Below, in pieces: positions 37,402 to 50,360 of a stretch of 64,000 nt of DNA. The translations under genes were made by a program, and so were the position numbers. This stretch comes from Marinobacterium jannaschii DSM 6295 (GTDB lineage: Bacteria > Pseudomonadota > Gammaproteobacteria > Pseudomonadales > Balneatricaceae). The DNA lies in assembly GCF_000620085.1 (NCBI RefSeq), contig NZ_KK211064.1:1-64000 (forward strand). The letters run 5' to 3'. Position 1 is the stretch's first letter; the number at the start of each line of letters is the position of its first letter. A model generated the notes under the pieces. That model searched no databases. It had not been told where the DNA came from and saw only the letters and a program-made list of their open reading frames with translations.

Positions 37402-38769
37402 TTACTTTCCGATACAGAATGAACTGAAGATACGTCCCAGCAGATCATCACTGCTGAACTCTCCGGTGATCTCGCTAAGTGCCTGTTGCGCCTGTCTGAG
37501 GTCTTCCGCCAGAAGCTCACCGGCACCATTGACTTCCAGCTGCATACGGCCAGTATCGAGTAGCTCATAGGCTCGTTCGAGGGCATCAAGGTGGCGGCGT
37601 CGCGCCATAAAACCGCCTTCGGTGGTGGCGCTGAAGCCCATGCAGGCTTTCAGGTGACTGCGTAACAGTTCGATCCCTTCGCCCTGCTTGGCGGACAGGC
37701 TGATCAGGTCATGGCCAAAGCTCTGGCGATGGCCGATCGTCTCGCCAGTCAGCTCAGCCTTGTTACGGATCACGGTGATCTTCTCCTGCTGTGGCAGCTG
37801 ATGGACAAAATCAGGCCAGATCTGTTCCGGGTCTTCCGCTTCTGTGGTGGTACTGTCTACCATCAGCAGTACCCGGTCGGCACTCTTGATCTCCTGCCAG
37901 GCCCGGTCGATGCCGATCCGCTCTACTTCATCCGGCGCATCCCGCAAACCGGCTGTATCGATAATATGCAGTGGCATGCCATCGATATGAATATGCTCAC
38001 GCAGGACATCGCGGGTGGTACCGGCAATATCGGTGACGATGGCACTGTCCTTGCCTGCCAGCGCATTCAGTAGTGAGGACTTACCGGCGTTGGGACGGCC
38101 GGCGATCACCACATTCATACCCTCACGCAACAGGCTGCCCTGACGGGCCTCTGCCTGTACGGCTTCCAGCTGGCTGATAATGCTGTTCAGGTCATTGGCG
38201 ACCTTGCCATCGGCCAGGAAATCGATCTCCTCTTCGGGGAAGTCGATCGCCGCTTCGACGTAGATGCGCAGCTGAATCAGGCTCTCGACCATCTCATGGA
38301 TGCGGCGGGAGAACTCGCCCTGCAGAGAGCGCAGGGCGCACTTAGCAGCCTGTTCTGAGGCGCTGTCGATCAGGTCGGCAATGGCTTCGGCCTGGGCCAG
38401 ATCGAGCTTATCGTTGAGGAAGGCTCGTTCGGAAAACTCCCCCGGACGGGCCAGTCGTGCCCCCAGCTGCTGCACCCGACGCAGCAGGAAGTCCATTACT
38501 ACCGGGCCGCCGTGGCCTTGCAGCTCCAGTACATCCTCACCGGTGAATGAGTTGGGGCCGGGAAAATAGAGGGCGATACCCTGATCGATCTCTTCTCCTT
38601 CAGGGCCGAGAAAAGCACCGTAATGGGCATAGCGCGGCTTGGGTGTCAGTCCCAGAACCTGTTTGCCAATCGCCAGTGCCTGTTGGCCGGAAAGCCGGAT
38701 GATGCCCACGCCACCACGACCGGGTGGGGTGGCCTGGGCAGCGATAGTGTCCTGATCTAATATGCTCAT
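37402..38769 (-). CDS. mnmE: tRNA modification GTPase MnmE (TrmE)
   Basis: 455 residues. The N-terminal folate-binding domain starts [22 protein letters not shown]. The G domain has [21 protein letters not shown] and DTAGLRD. The C-terminal FCIGK carries the catalytic cysteine. It partners MnmG encoded 3 kb away. It lies downstream of the yidC terminator, so it should have its own promoter. Confidence 0.98.
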   Translation of the reverse strand: MSILDQDTIAAQATPPGRGGVGIIRLSGQQALAIGKQVLGLTPKPRYAHYGAFLGPEGEEIDQGIALYFPGPNSFTGEDVLELQGHGGPVVMDFLLRRVQQLGARLARPGEFSERAFLNDKLDLAQAEAIADLIDSASEQAAKCALRSLQGEFSRRIHEMVESLIQLRIYVEAAIDFPEEEIDFLADGKVANDLNSIISQLEAVQAEARQGSLLREGMNVVIAGRPNAGKSSLLNALAGKDSAIVTDIAGTTRDVLREHIHIDGMPLHIIDTAGLRDAPDEVERIGIDRAWQEIKSADRVLLMVDSTTTEAEDPEQIWPDFVHQLPQQEKITVIRNKAELTGETIGHRQSFGHDLISLSAKQGEGIELLRSHLKACMGFSATTEGGFMARRRHLDALERAYELLDTGRMQLEVNGAGELLAEDLRQAQQALSEITGEFSSDDLLGRIFSSFCIGK

Positions 38770-38798
38770 AGCGGTCTATTTTAACTGCGGAAATTAAA

Positions 38799-38820
38799 AA
38801 AGGCTCCCGAAGGAGCCTTT
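38799..38820 (-). terminator. Terminator after yidC
   Basis: AAAGGCTCC-CGAA-GGAGCCTTT is a perfect stem (TTCG loop on the reverse strand) with a T-run, between yidC and mnmE. It ends the rpmH-rnpA-yidC operon. Confidence 0.95.
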
Positions 38821-38838
38821 TAACAGGATAGATAACGT

Positions 38839-40512
38839 TTAGGCTTTCTTCGCCGGCACGTCTTCATCACCGCGTTCGATCTGCTTATTGATCAAGTACT
38901 GCTGTGCGATGGAGAGTACGTTGTTGATCACCCAGTACAGTGTCAGACCTGCCGGGAACCAGAGGAAGAAGAAGGTGAACAGAATCGGCAGCATCTTCAT
39001 CACTTTAGCCTGCATCGGGTCCGGCGGTGTCGGGTTCAGCATCTGCTGAATGAACATGCTGGCACCCATCAGGATAGGCAGGATGAAGTATGGATCTTTT
39101 GCCGACAGGTCAGCCAAGTAGAGGAATTCTGCGTGACGCAGCTCTACCGATTCCATCAGTACCCAGTACAGGGCGATGAAGATTGGCATCTGCGCCAGGA
39201 TCGGCAGACAGCCGCCCAGAGGATTGATCTTTTCCTTCTGGTACAGCTTCATCATCTCCTGGGACATCTTCTGGCGGTCGTCACCATACAGCTCTTTCAT
39301 GCGCTGCATTTCCGGGCCGAACTTACGCATCTTCGCCATCGATTTGAATGCCTTGGCATTCAGATGGAACAGCGCCGCTTTAACCAGGATGGTAATGCCG
39401 ATGATGGCCAGACCCCAGTTACCCAGCAGGCCGTGGATCCAGGTCAGCAGGGAGTAAAGCGGGGACGCGACAAACCACAGGATGCCGTAATCAACGGTCA
39501 GCTTGAGGTTTTCTGAAGCGGCCTGCATCTGCTCCTGATCCTTAGGACCGGCGTAGAAGTGGGCACTTACCGTCTGGCTATCACCTGGGTTTACAGTGAA
39601 GTCCGGAGACAGGAAGCCTACGATATAGTTACCGTTGGACTTACGGCTCTGGTAGCTGTATTCCGCACCCGGCTCAGGAATCCAGGCACTGACGAAATAG
39701 TGCTGCACGAAGGCAACAAAGCCATCCTGGGATTTCTGCTTGAACTGCGCTTCATCCATATCGTCGAAATCAACTTTCTGGTAGTTGTCTTCGGCGGTAG
39801 AGAATACGGCACCCAGATAGGACTGCATGCCCATATCGGTTGTCGAGGTCGGGTCGGCGCTCTGGTCGCGCTTAATCTGACCGAACAGGCGTGCCTGCCA
39901 GCTGTTGCCTGACTGGTTGTCGACGATGTAATCCAGGCCGACATTGTAGGAACCTTTATTAAAGGTATAGCGTTTAGTGATCTGTACACCGTCTTTAGTG
40001 GTGAGTTTCAGATCAACCTGTACGCTTTCCTGGCCGTCGAGCAGGAACTCTTTTTTCGCGACGCTGTAGGCTGGACGGCCATCTTTGCTGGCATCCGGCC
40101 CGTTTGCACCCACCAGACCGCTCTGTGATACATAGGTACGGTTCGGTGTCTGTTCTAGCAGGACGAAAGGTTGTTCAGCACCCTGAACTGCTTTATGCGC
40201 CGGCAGTGCAACCTGAATAATGTCACCGCCCTTACGGTCGATGATCACGTCCAGAACGTCAGTACGTACTGTGATCAGCTGGGCAGTTGTTGTCGGGGCT
40301 TTGTTGTCACCGGCCGCGGGAATATCCGCGTTTTTCTGCTCCTCATCGGACTGAGGCAGTTCAGAATCGGTAGACGAAGTGCTGTAGGCAGAGGTTGAGG
40401 ATACGGTCTGGGCCACTGCAGGCTCCTGACCGTAATCTTCGTTCCACTGCAGTACAAGCATATAAGAGATCAGTGCCAGGGCGGCAACCAATATGACTCG
40501 CTGTACATCCAT
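38839..40512 (-). CDS. yidC: Membrane protein insertase YidC
   Basis: 557 residues. An N-terminal signal-anchor (VILVAALALISYMLVLQW) precedes a large periplasmic P1 domain (about 60-330) and the conserved five-helix insertase core (YGILWFVASPLYSLLTWIHG; INPLGGCLPILAQMPIFIALYW; YLINKQIE). It inserts inner-membrane proteins, including the Fo c subunit encoded nearby. It follows rnpA by only 13 bp, and yidD, usually between them, is absent. Confidence 0.98.
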   Translation of the reverse strand: MDVQRVILVAALALISYMLVLQWNEDYGQEPAVAQTVSSTSAYSTSSTDSELPQSDEEQKNADIPAAGDNKAPTTTAQLITVRTDVLDVIIDRKGGDIIQVALPAHKAVQGAEQPFVLLEQTPNRTYVSQSGLVGANGPDASKDGRPAYSVAKKEFLLDGQESVQVDLKLTTKDGVQITKRYTFNKGSYNVGLDYIVDNQSGNSWQARLFGQIKRDQSADPTSTTDMGMQSYLGAVFSTAEDNYQKVDFDDMDEAQFKQKSQDGFVAFVQHYFVSAWIPEPGAEYSYQSRKSNGNYIVGFLSPDFTVNPGDSQTVSAHFYAGPKDQEQMQAASENLKLTVDYGILWFVASPLYSLLTWIHGLLGNWGLAIIGITILVKAALFHLNAKAFKSMAKMRKFGPEMQRMKELYGDDRQKMSQEMMKLYQKEKINPLGGCLPILAQMPIFIALYWVLMESVELRHAEFLYLADLSAKDPYFILPILMGASMFIQQMLNPTPPDPMQAKVMKMLPILFTFFFLWFPAGLTLYWVINNVLSIAQQYLINKQIERGDEDVPAKKA

Positions 40513-40525
40513 GGCGGGATAACCG

Positions 40526-40900
40526 TTATTTTTGCTGATGGGCTCGCTTTGCTTTCTTTCGCATACGTGACCAGCACTTATTTGCCAGACGATGAACTTG
40601 CTCGTTATCGAGACTATCCAGGCCTTTGCGGGCCAGAATAACTATATCCACCGGTGGAAGGTCGTGCTGATTAAGGCGAAAAGACTCGCGAATGATACGC
40701 CGAACACGGTTACGTTGCACCGCTCGTCGTACATTTTTTTTGGAGATCACAAACCCGAGCCGGGGGTGGTCGAGTCCGTTGTGATTGGCGAGAATGAGGA
40801 TCTGCTGATCGGGGACTTTCAGCGTGACATCATCAAATACACGCTGAAAACCCCCGCCAGTTAGTATGCGTAACTGACGAGGGTATCCATAATCGGTCAT
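40526..40900 (-). CDS. rnpA: Ribonuclease P protein component
   Basis: 124 residues. The signature NRVRRIIRESFRLNQ and the preceding FVISKKNVRRAVQRN are diagnostic. It supports the RNase P RNA in tRNA 5' processing. It lies 27 nt after rpmH. Confidence 0.97.
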   Translation of the reverse strand: MTDYGYPRQLRILTGGGFQRVFDDVTLKVPDQQILILANHNGLDHPRLGFVISKKNVRRAVQRNRVRRIIRESFRLNQHDLPPVDIVILARKGLDSLDNEQVHRLANKCWSRMRKKAKRAHQQK

Positions 40901-40927
40901 GTAAAAAACCGGTCCTGCTGCCTGAGA

Positions 40928-41062
40928 TCAGGCAGACAGGCTCTTACGGCCTTTAGCGCGACGACGGTTCAGAACCTGACGGCCATTTTTGGTAGCCATG
41001 CGGGCACGGAAACCGTGAGTACGTTTGCGTTTCAGAACGCTTGGTTGAAATGTTCTTTTCAT
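40928..41062 (-). CDS. rpmH: Ribosomal protein L34
   Basis: 44 residues, read directly: begins [19 protein letters not shown] and ends GRKSLSA. It is the classical length and sequence. First gene of rpmH-rnpA-yidC, divergent from dnaA. Confidence 0.97.
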   Translation of the reverse strand: MKRTFQPSVLKRKRTHGFRARMATKNGRQVLNRRRAKGRKSLSA

Positions 41063-41528
41063 TGGTCAGTCCAGTCGTGTCTAACGTTTGAGTTAGGTGG
41101 CTGAGTATCCACGTGTGTAAAAAATAGACGCGAAATTCTAGGGAATATATCGGCACTGATCAAGCCTTATTCTTACTTTCGGTGAAAAAAGAACCTGAAT
41201 ATTTTTCCAGCACAACAGCCCCTTGGGACGCCCTATTGGCTCTGTTTTTTCTGTGGAAAAGTTAGTTAATATTATTTATAACAACTGATTAGGGTGTTGG
41301 TAACTCTATTGATAATAGGTTGATGAGCTGTTGCTACTGTGAATTAGTCGGTTTCAGGGCGCTTTTTTTCGTCTCCCTATGCCTGCAATCACAGTGCTTT
41401 CCTGAGTTGTAAACAGCTTTCAATTAATTAACAAACATTGTGGATAAGTGGGGTTTTAGCAGGTAGAATCACTGCAATTATTTGTTTGGCCCGATAGTCA
41501 CAGCTGCCAATTGAGGACCGGTTATATT
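41063..41528. promoter_or_regulatory. rpmH-dnaA intergenic region with a perfect DnaA box
   Basis: This 466-bp gap carries TGTGGATAA at 41440-41448 (a perfect reverse DnaA box) about 80 bp before dnaA, suitable for autoregulation. Weaker forms are TGTGGAAAA near 41251 and GTATCCACG near 41105. It is AT-rich in places (about 41262-41285). In Pseudomonas this interval holds an origin, but here there are fewer boxes than in 36261-36952. Divergent promoters for rpmH and dnaA must lie here. Confidence 0.6.
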
Positions 41529-43103
41529 ATGTCGATGGAACTTTGGGATCGTTGTTTGCAGAGTCTGCAGGAAGAGTTTCCGGCTCAGCAATACAACACC
41601 TGGATTCGACCATTAAAAGTATCTCCGGATTCTCAGGGCAGCCTGATCCTGCTGGCCCCCAACCGCTTTGTGCGTGACTGGGTGAGTGGCAAGTTTCTTT
41701 CCCGTATTCGGGAGATTGTCTGTCAGGTCAGCGGCGATATCAGTGCCGACGTCAGGCTTGAAGTGGCACAGGTTACCAGTGGCTCAATGGCGGCTCGCAG
41801 CCGCACTGCTCCCCGGACGGTTCCACCAAGGCCTGCCCCCCGCCCTGCTCCGATGGCACCGCCAGCTGCTCCGCACATGTCGCATCAGGCAGCGCCTGAG
41901 CCGGCCCGGATGGCTGCTGCGGCACCGTTCCAGACTCCATCGCAACCCGGTGAACAGGTTTCTGTGCTTCCGGCCGAGCCGGAACCGCAGGCGCAGTTGC
42001 CGCTTGAACCCGAGGTGCTGATGCCCAGCTCCGCAGTGCGGATGCCGGAGCGCACCGTCGATGTTGAAGGTGGCCTGAGACATCAGTCCAATCTGAATGC
42101 CTCCTTTACCTTTGAGTCTTTCGTTCAGGGTAAGTCTAACCAGTTGGCACTGGCGGCGGCACGTCAGGTTGCCGACAATCCTGGCAGCTCTTACAACCCA
42201 CTGTTTATATACGGTGGTGTTGGCCTCGGTAAAACCCACCTGATGCACGCGGTGGGTATGGAGATGCTGAAGCGTAACCCGAATGCCAAGATTGTCTATC
42301 TGCATTCCGAACGCTTTGTGGCGGACATGGTTAAGGCATTACAGCTGAATGCGATCAACGACTTCAAGCGCTATTACCGTTCCGTCGATGCGCTGCTGAT
42401 CGATGACATTCAGTTCTTTGCCGGTAAAGAACGTTCCCAGGAGGAGTTTTTCCACACCTTTAATGCCTTGCTGGAGGGCGGCCAGCAGATGATCCTGACA
42501 TCTGATCGCTACCCGAAAGAGATTAATGGTGTAGAAGAACGTCTGAAATCCCGTTTTGGCTGGGGACTCACCGTGGCCATCGAGCCTCCGGAGCTGGAAA
42601 CGCGGGTTGCGATCCTGATGAAGAAGGCCGACGAGGCCCAGGTAATGCTGCCGGATGATGCTGCTTTCTTCCTGGCACAGAAAATTCGATCCAATGTACG
42701 TGAGCTGGAAGGCGCCCTTAAGCGCGTGATCGCCAACGCACATTTCACCGGTAATCCGATTACCACGCCGTTTATCAAAGAGTCCCTGAAAGACCTGCTG
42801 GCTTTGCAGGACAAACAGGTTAGTATTGATAACATTCAGCGGGTAGTTGCTGATTACTACAAAATAAAAGTTTCCGATCTACTGTCTAAACGTCGCAGCC
42901 GTTCCGTTGCCCGTCCACGCCAGGTGGCAATGAGTTTGTCGAAGGAGCTGACTAACCATAGTCTGCCAGAAATCGGCGATGCCTTCGGCGGTAGAGATCA
43001 CACCACAGTACTCCATGCTTGTCGTAAGATTAAAGAGCTACGTGAGAGTGATACGGATATCAGAGAAGATTATCAGAACCTGCTACGTCATTTGACAGCG
43101 TAG
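41529..43103 (+). CDS. dnaA: Chromosomal replication initiator DnaA
   Basis: 524 residues from ATG 41529 ([28 protein letters not shown]). Domain I is followed by a long Pro/Ala-rich domain II (about 90-190). The AAA+ domain has Walker [10 protein letters not shown] and Walker [10 protein letters not shown]. Domain IV carries the signature [15 protein letters not shown]. The long linker makes it larger than the E. coli protein (467). An in-frame TTG at 41511 would add six residues and is less likely. Confidence 0.98.
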   Translation: MSMELWDRCLQSLQEEFPAQQYNTWIRPLKVSPDSQGSLILLAPNRFVRDWVSGKFLSRIREIVCQVSGDISADVRLEVAQVTSGSMAARSRTAPRTVPPRPAPRPAPMAPPAAPHMSHQAAPEPARMAAAAPFQTPSQPGEQVSVLPAEPEPQAQLPLEPEVLMPSSAVRMPERTVDVEGGLRHQSNLNASFTFESFVQGKSNQLALAAARQVADNPGSSYNPLFIYGGVGLGKTHLMHAVGMEMLKRNPNAKIVYLHSERFVADMVKALQLNAINDFKRYYRSVDALLIDDIQFFAGKERSQEEFFHTFNALLEGGQQMILTSDRYPKEINGVEERLKSRFGWGLTVAIEPPELETRVAILMKKADEAQVMLPDDAAFFLAQKIRSNVRELEGALKRVIANAHFTGNPITTPFIKESLKDLLALQDKQVSIDNIQRVVADYYKIKVSDLLSKRRSRSVARPRQVAMSLSKELTNHSLPEIGDAFGGRDHTTVLHACRKIKELRESDTDIREDYQNLLRHLTA

Positions 43104-43130
43104 CCGTTTCGGTCAAAAGGTGGGTAACCG

Positions 43131-44234
43131 ATGAGATTTGTCATTTCGCGCGAAGCGCTAATCAAACCTCTACAGCTTGTGGCTGGTGTCGTCGAGCGTC
43201 GTCAGACGTTGCCGGTACTGTCTAACATCCTGTTAACGGCTGAAGGCGATCAGCTTTCGATGACCGGTACAGACCTGGAGGTCGAACTGGTGGGGCGCGT
43301 GCAGCTGGATGAGCCGGCTGAAGCAGGCTCTGTGACAGTGCCAGCGCGTAAGCTGATGGATATCTGTAAGTCTCTGCCGGACGAGAGCCGGATCGAGCTG
43401 ACCCTTTCCGGTCAGAAGGCGATCATCAAATCCGGCCGCAGCCGCTTTTCCCTGTCAACGCTGCCGGCGGCCGAGTTCCCGAATGTCGAGGAGAGCCCTG
43501 AGACGCTGGAACTGAGCATGCTGCAGAGCCAGCTGCGTCAGCTGATCGATAAGACCGGCTTCTCTATGGCACAGCAGGATGTGCGCTACTACCTCAATGG
43601 TATGCTGCTGGAAATTGCCAATGGCCAGCTGCGCTCAGTGTCGACGGACGGTCACCGTCTTGCGACCTGTGTCAGCGAAGTGCAGGCCGATAACAGCCTG
43701 AACCACCAGGTGATTGTGCCGCGTAAGGGTATCCTTGAGCTGGCGCGACTGCTGCAGGGGGGCGATGACCCGGTACGCCTGGTGATTGGTGCCAACCATG
43801 TCCGGGCGCATGTGGGAGACTTTATCTTCACCTCTAAACTGGTGGACGGTAAATTCCCTGACTATCAGCGTGTAATCCCGCGTAACGGCGACAAGTTTAT
43901 GCTGGGTGATCGTCAGGAACTGCGTCAGGTCTTCAGCCGTATTGCGATCCTCTCTAATGAGAAGTACCGCGGCGTACGTCTGACCCTGTCCAATGGCTTC
44001 CTGCAGGTGATGGCGAATAACCCGGAGCAGGAAGAAGCAGAAGAAACGGTGGCAGTGGATTATGAAGGCGACAGCCTGGAGATCGGCTTCAACGTAAATT
44101 ACCTGCTGGATGTACTGTCTATCCTCAACTCCGATGTGGTGCGCTTCAAACTGAGCGATCAGAACAGCAGTGCCCTGATCGAAGGTTTCGATGAGGAAGG
44201 TGCACTTTACGTTGTTATGCCAATGCGTATGTAA
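43131..44234 (+). CDS. dnaN: DNA polymerase III beta subunit (sliding clamp)
   Basis: 367 residues, the normal clamp length. MRFVISREALIKPLQLVAGVVERRQTLPVLSN starts domain I, and the C-terminal YVVMPMRM is conserved. It follows dnaA by 27 bp. Confidence 0.99.
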   Translation: MRFVISREALIKPLQLVAGVVERRQTLPVLSNILLTAEGDQLSMTGTDLEVELVGRVQLDEPAEAGSVTVPARKLMDICKSLPDESRIELTLSGQKAIIKSGRSRFSLSTLPAAEFPNVEESPETLELSMLQSQLRQLIDKTGFSMAQQDVRYYLNGMLLEIANGQLRSVSTDGHRLATCVSEVQADNSLNHQVIVPRKGILELARLLQGGDDPVRLVIGANHVRAHVGDFIFTSKLVDGKFPDYQRVIPRNGDKFMLGDRQELRQVFSRIAILSNEKYRGVRLTLSNGFLQVMANNPEQEEAEETVAVDYEGDSLEIGFNVNYLLDVLSILNSDVVRFKLSDQNSSALIEGFDEEGALYVVMPMRM

Positions 44235-44291
44235 TTTCTTCCGGGTCGCTGCGGCTGCGCAGTGACCCGCCCTTCGATACTTCCCACCTGA

Positions 44292-45374
44292 ATGTCTATT
44301 CTCGATCTGCGTATTCAGACAGTCCGTAACCTGTCAGCAGTCGCCATGCAGCCTTCCACCCGTATCAATATTATCTGCGGTGAAAACGGCAGTGGTAAAA
44401 CCAGTGTACTGGAGGCGATTCACCTGCTTGGACTGGCCCGCTCTTTCCGTACCAGCCAGGTTCGCCATCTGATCCAGTCCGGTCAGCCGGGGTGTGTGGC
44501 GCATGCCCAGGTGGACAGTGCCGGTCACCGACAGCCACTGGGTGTAGAACGGCGTCTGGATGGCGATCTTAATATCCGATTTGCCGGTGAGAACATCGAC
44601 CTTTCCACCCTGGCCGGACTGTTGCCGCTACAGGTGATCAACTCCGATACCTTCCAGTTGCTGGAGGGATCGCCCTCGATCCGGCGCCAGTTTGTCGACT
44701 GGGGTGTGTTCCATGCTGATCGCCGCTTTATTCAGTGCTGGCGGAGTTTTAAACGGGTACTTAAACAAAGGAATAGCCTGCTGAAATATGGTAAAATTGA
44801 CCATCGCATGCGGCAGGTTTGGGACCGTGAATTTGTTAGCTATTCCGAGCAGTTAACGGCATCCAGAATCGACTATCTGCGGCAGCTTCAACCCCATTTC
44901 GAGGCGATCATCAAGCGCCTCCTGCCCGACGTTGAAATAGCCCTTGGCTTCTATCGGGGATGGGATCGCAAAGCGGATCTGGACGTGGTTCTGGAGAAGG
45001 CTTTTCAGCGAGAGCTGCAGCAGGGTTTTACCAATGCCGGACCGCAGCGCGCCGATCTGCGTATTAAGGCCAATGGCCACAGTGCCAGCGAACGCCTCTC
45101 CAGGGGACAGAAGAAACTTGTGGTCAGCGCCTTGAAGCTGGCCCAGGGAGCGCTGTTCAATCAGATGAGTTCCAGGCCCTGTATCTATCTGATCGATGAC
45201 CTGCCGTCCGAACTGGACAGCCACCATAGCCGGCTGTTCTGCGAGTTTTTGGAGGAATCCTCCAATCAGTGTTTTATTACCTGTGTCGATGCTGACGCAT
45301 TGGCGTATCCATGGTCGACACAAACGGATGTCGCTCGGTTCTCAATCGAATCCGGCGCTCTGTCGCGAGTATAA
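44292..45374 (+). CDS. recF: DNA replication and repair protein RecF
   Basis: 360 residues of the ABC/SMC-like ATPase type. Walker A is GENGSGKTSVLE, the signature is LSRGQKKLV, and Walker B is IYLIDDLPSELD. It acts in RecA loading at gaps. Between dnaN (57-bp gap) and gyrB. Confidence 0.98.
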   Translation: MSILDLRIQTVRNLSAVAMQPSTRINIICGENGSGKTSVLEAIHLLGLARSFRTSQVRHLIQSGQPGCVAHAQVDSAGHRQPLGVERRLDGDLNIRFAGENIDLSTLAGLLPLQVINSDTFQLLEGSPSIRRQFVDWGVFHADRRFIQCWRSFKRVLKQRNSLLKYGKIDHRMRQVWDREFVSYSEQLTASRIDYLRQLQPHFEAIIKRLLPDVEIALGFYRGWDRKADLDVVLEKAFQRELQQGFTNAGPQRADLRIKANGHSASERLSRGQKKLVVSALKLAQGALFNQMSSRPCIYLIDDLPSELDSHHSRLFCEFLEESSNQCFITCVDADALAYPWSTQTDVARFSIESGALSRV

Positions 45375-45383
45375 ATGAGTTAG

Positions 45384-47813
<2,430 letters not shown>

Positions 47814-47853
47814 TCCGCTAGCTCGCTTCGGATATTCGGAGCAGTAGAGTTTG

Positions 47854-47884
47854 AAAAGGCGAGCCTCAGCGGGCTCGCCTTTTT
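47854..47884 (+). terminator. gyrB terminator
   Basis: AAAAGGCGAGCC (47854-47865), a 6-nt loop and GGCTCGCCTTTT (47872-47883) form a perfect stem with a T-run, 40 bp past the gyrB stop. Confidence 0.95.
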
Positions 47885-48069
47885 ACTTTTTGTTGTTCCT
47901 TCTTTTGGTCCCTGCCTATCCCTCTTTTCCTCTCAGCTTTCAGCCTGCCTCTTGTCTAACTATTCGCTCGTTGGTCGCACTAGTGATGACTGATATCCCA
48001 ACTTAGTTAGCAGCGAGATTCGATTTTATTGCCGTCTACTTTGATCCGCAGGATCGATTTCCCTGCTGC

Positions 48070-48085
48070 TGTTTCACGTGAAACA
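48070..48085. other. parS centromere site (perfect)
   Basis: TGTTTCACGTGAAACA, a 16-bp perfect palindrome identical to the widely conserved bacterial parS consensus. It is the binding and loading site for ParB, whose gene is 17 kb away. Confidence 0.95.
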
Positions 48086-49418
48086 CTTTGCAGTTCTAGC
48101 ATGTTTTCGGTGGCTCAGCCGCAGAAATTTTTTCTGAAAGCCAGTGCTGTGATGTGGGAATAATAGTGTGAAAATGGACTTTCGCGGTTCGGGGTTTCCT
48201 ACCAGGATTTTAACCTGCGTTCTTCGCCAAGCTTTTCTCAGGTAAATTCGCGCTACAAAAATAATTCCATTAATACTGGGACTACTTGAAGGGAGTTTCC
48301 TCGCTCGACACTTTTAGTCTGGATCAGGCTCACTTTGCTCACACTGGCAGACTTACTGAAAGAACTTTAAAGAGCTGTGCCAATCGATCGATCGCTTAGG
48401 TAGATTGACGGCTTTTTGTGTTTTGGTAGATGCGGCTTTCCCACGTTGGCGAATGCTGGTGACAGGCGCATGTCGCAGTTTTAGTTTGGTCTGTGCTTCG
48501 TTGCCGTCGGCTAAAGAGCCATGTTTGAGAGTTGTGGTTGTTGGTCTGTTTCAGATGGCACTTTGGGGGCAGTAGATCTCTGGGAAACACTTGAGAGGCA
48601 GCTTGATCTGAAAGCTTTATTAGTTAGGTTGGGCGGTAACTCCTCTCTTTTGGGAAGACGAGATTGTCACGTTATTTCGGTTTCTATCTGTGCTTAGCGA
48701 TCGTATTCAGGCCCGACTACCTTCACCTCAGATCATTAAAATACGGACCTCGACGGTGTAACAGATTGCTCAGTCGTTGAAGGCTCTTTAGTGGCCCTTG
48801 TTGTTGCTATCGGCAGACCAGCAAAAATTCAAGATGGCTCTGTTGGGTTTCAGGTGAAACCAATACTGGCAAGGCAGCGTATCAAGCTTTCCCTATTGAT
48901 CGGTTCACAGATTTGTTTTGGCACTAACCTGCTATCTGTTCGAGTTATCCTACTGTGATATGGCTGATGACTAAGCTGTGGCGAGCGATGTCTGATGGTT
49001 AGTACTGCCACTAGCTATGCCAAGCCTTAGTGTACTTAGTGAGGCTATGCAGAAGAGGAAGTCACCATAGAGTAAGGTCTGGCGGTTGGGTACGTTATGG
49101 GCTTAATTGCCAAGTATCGAAGCTGGTTTCTGTTGGGAGGGGTATCGGCAGTGCTATCAGTACAGCGACCTTCTGGCTAAAGCAATGTTCAGATTGCTAC
49201 CTAAGCAGTGAGAGAGCCTGCTATGTGCTTCTATCTGAGCGGGAAGCGTGCTGTCTGATTATGGGATCGGTAAAGGAGCGGAGTAGACGATGGGGAAGTC
49301 TGAGCTCTGGATCTGTGCAGTTAGCTCTAGATGGGTATTGTCAAAGTGCCTCGGTCTAACGCTAACTGAAGCTACTGTGTATGGCAGCGATAGATCTTAA
49401 ACTGGTAATCGTGATCGC

Positions 49419-49434
49419 TGCTTCATGTGAAACA
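49419..49434. other. parS-like site (two mismatches)
   Basis: TGCTTCATGTGAAACA differs from the consensus at positions 3 and 8. Binding is plausible but weaker. Confidence 0.5.
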
Positions 49435-49682
49435 CCTACCTGACCAACTCCCCTCTGTTGTCATTAGTTTAATGCAGTGGATCTAAGATAGATCAACTTC
49501 CCCCCTTCCTTTTACTTATCCCCCATTACTGACTTCACTTAGAGCTGAGCCGAATATCTTTACCAGAGCCGCTTGGCTAATTTGTTCTCTAGAGCCTAGA
49601 TGGATATATGTTGTTTGATCCCCTGGGCCTTCGCCCCTGAAGCGACCCCTGGAGCTTATCTGCTGCTGACCTATCTAATGGA

Positions 49683-49698
49683 TGTTTCACGTGAAACC
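49683..49698. other. parS site (one mismatch)
   Basis: TGTTTCACGTGAAACC differs from consensus only in the final base; the inner 14 bp are a perfect palindrome. Confidence 0.9.
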
Positions 49699-50195
49699 GT
49701 TACCTCCAGCTAGTAATCGTGAACGATGAGCCTGAGGTTTTTAAGGCTTGGTTTGATGCAACCATCTACCCTTCTCCGTAATCCAGGCATCCTTTTACAG
49801 GTATATAACGCAGTAAGCAGGTCGCTTTGTATTCCTTATAAGTACAGCTGCCAACAACGGTTAATAGGTGGTTGGCAGCGTGTATGGTCTGCTGGATTGC
49901 CGGCTTCTAGCTGCTCTATTGGCTCTTCGAATTCTGCCTAGTCCTTTACCGATTGGTTGGGTCTCTGAGCTAGCGGTATGGACGATCGTTGACCGAATAC
50001 TCGGTAATGTCATTTTTAATGACAGATAGATTCCCTAGGACTGACCGTCGTCGAGATGTATTTGGGGAGTCTGGTAGGCCTTCCTGGAAGACATTGTTGG
50101 GGCTGTAGTAAGCGGAAGCTATTCTGGAAATGCTGTGTTGGGATGCGCAGGCTTATCCCAACCTACTCCGAAAACTCCTCGGATAGTGCCGGAGG

Positions 50196-50211
50196 TGTTT
50201 CACGTGGAACA
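50196..50211. other. parS site (one mismatch)
   Basis: TGTTTCACGTGGAACA differs at one position and is close to the Pseudomonas form TGTTCCACGTGGAACA. It stops only 9 bp before the heptanucleotide repeat array. Confidence 0.88.
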
Positions 50212-50220
50212 TGGTAAGCC

Positions 50221-50360
50221 AGAAGCCAGAAGCCAGAAGCCAGAAGCCAGAAGCCAGAAGCCAGAAGCCAGAAGCCAGAAGCCAGAAGCCAGAAGCCAGA
50301 AGCCAGAAGCTAAAAGCTAAAAGCTAAAAGCTAAAAGCTAAAAGCTAAAAGCTAAAAGCT
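50221..50360. repeat. Heptanucleotide tandem repeat, 20 units
   Basis: Twelve exact AGAAGCC units (50221-50304), one hybrid AGAAGCT (50305-50311) and seven exact AAAAGCT units (50312-50360) follow without interruption. The sudden change of unit type through a single hybrid suggests growth by slippage from two seeds. The forward frame through it (KPEARSQ repeated) has no other support as a gene. Confidence 0.97.

Noticed and set aside
48846-48861. GGTTTCAGGTGAAACC as a fifth parS site
   Set aside because: Three mismatches including the central base pair that ParB reads; too weak to call.
49030-49359. 109-residue forward frame in the gyrB-glyS gap
   Set aside because: No Shine-Dalgarno, atypical composition and no recognisable family; judged chance.
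50135-50320. Forward reading frame with repeated KPEARSQ
   Set aside because: It is only the translation of the heptanucleotide array; it has no ribosome site or domain, and any multiple-of-seven repeat keeps cycling frames.
50221-50360. CRISPR array
   Set aside because: The units are contiguous 7-mers without spacers, and no cas genes are present.
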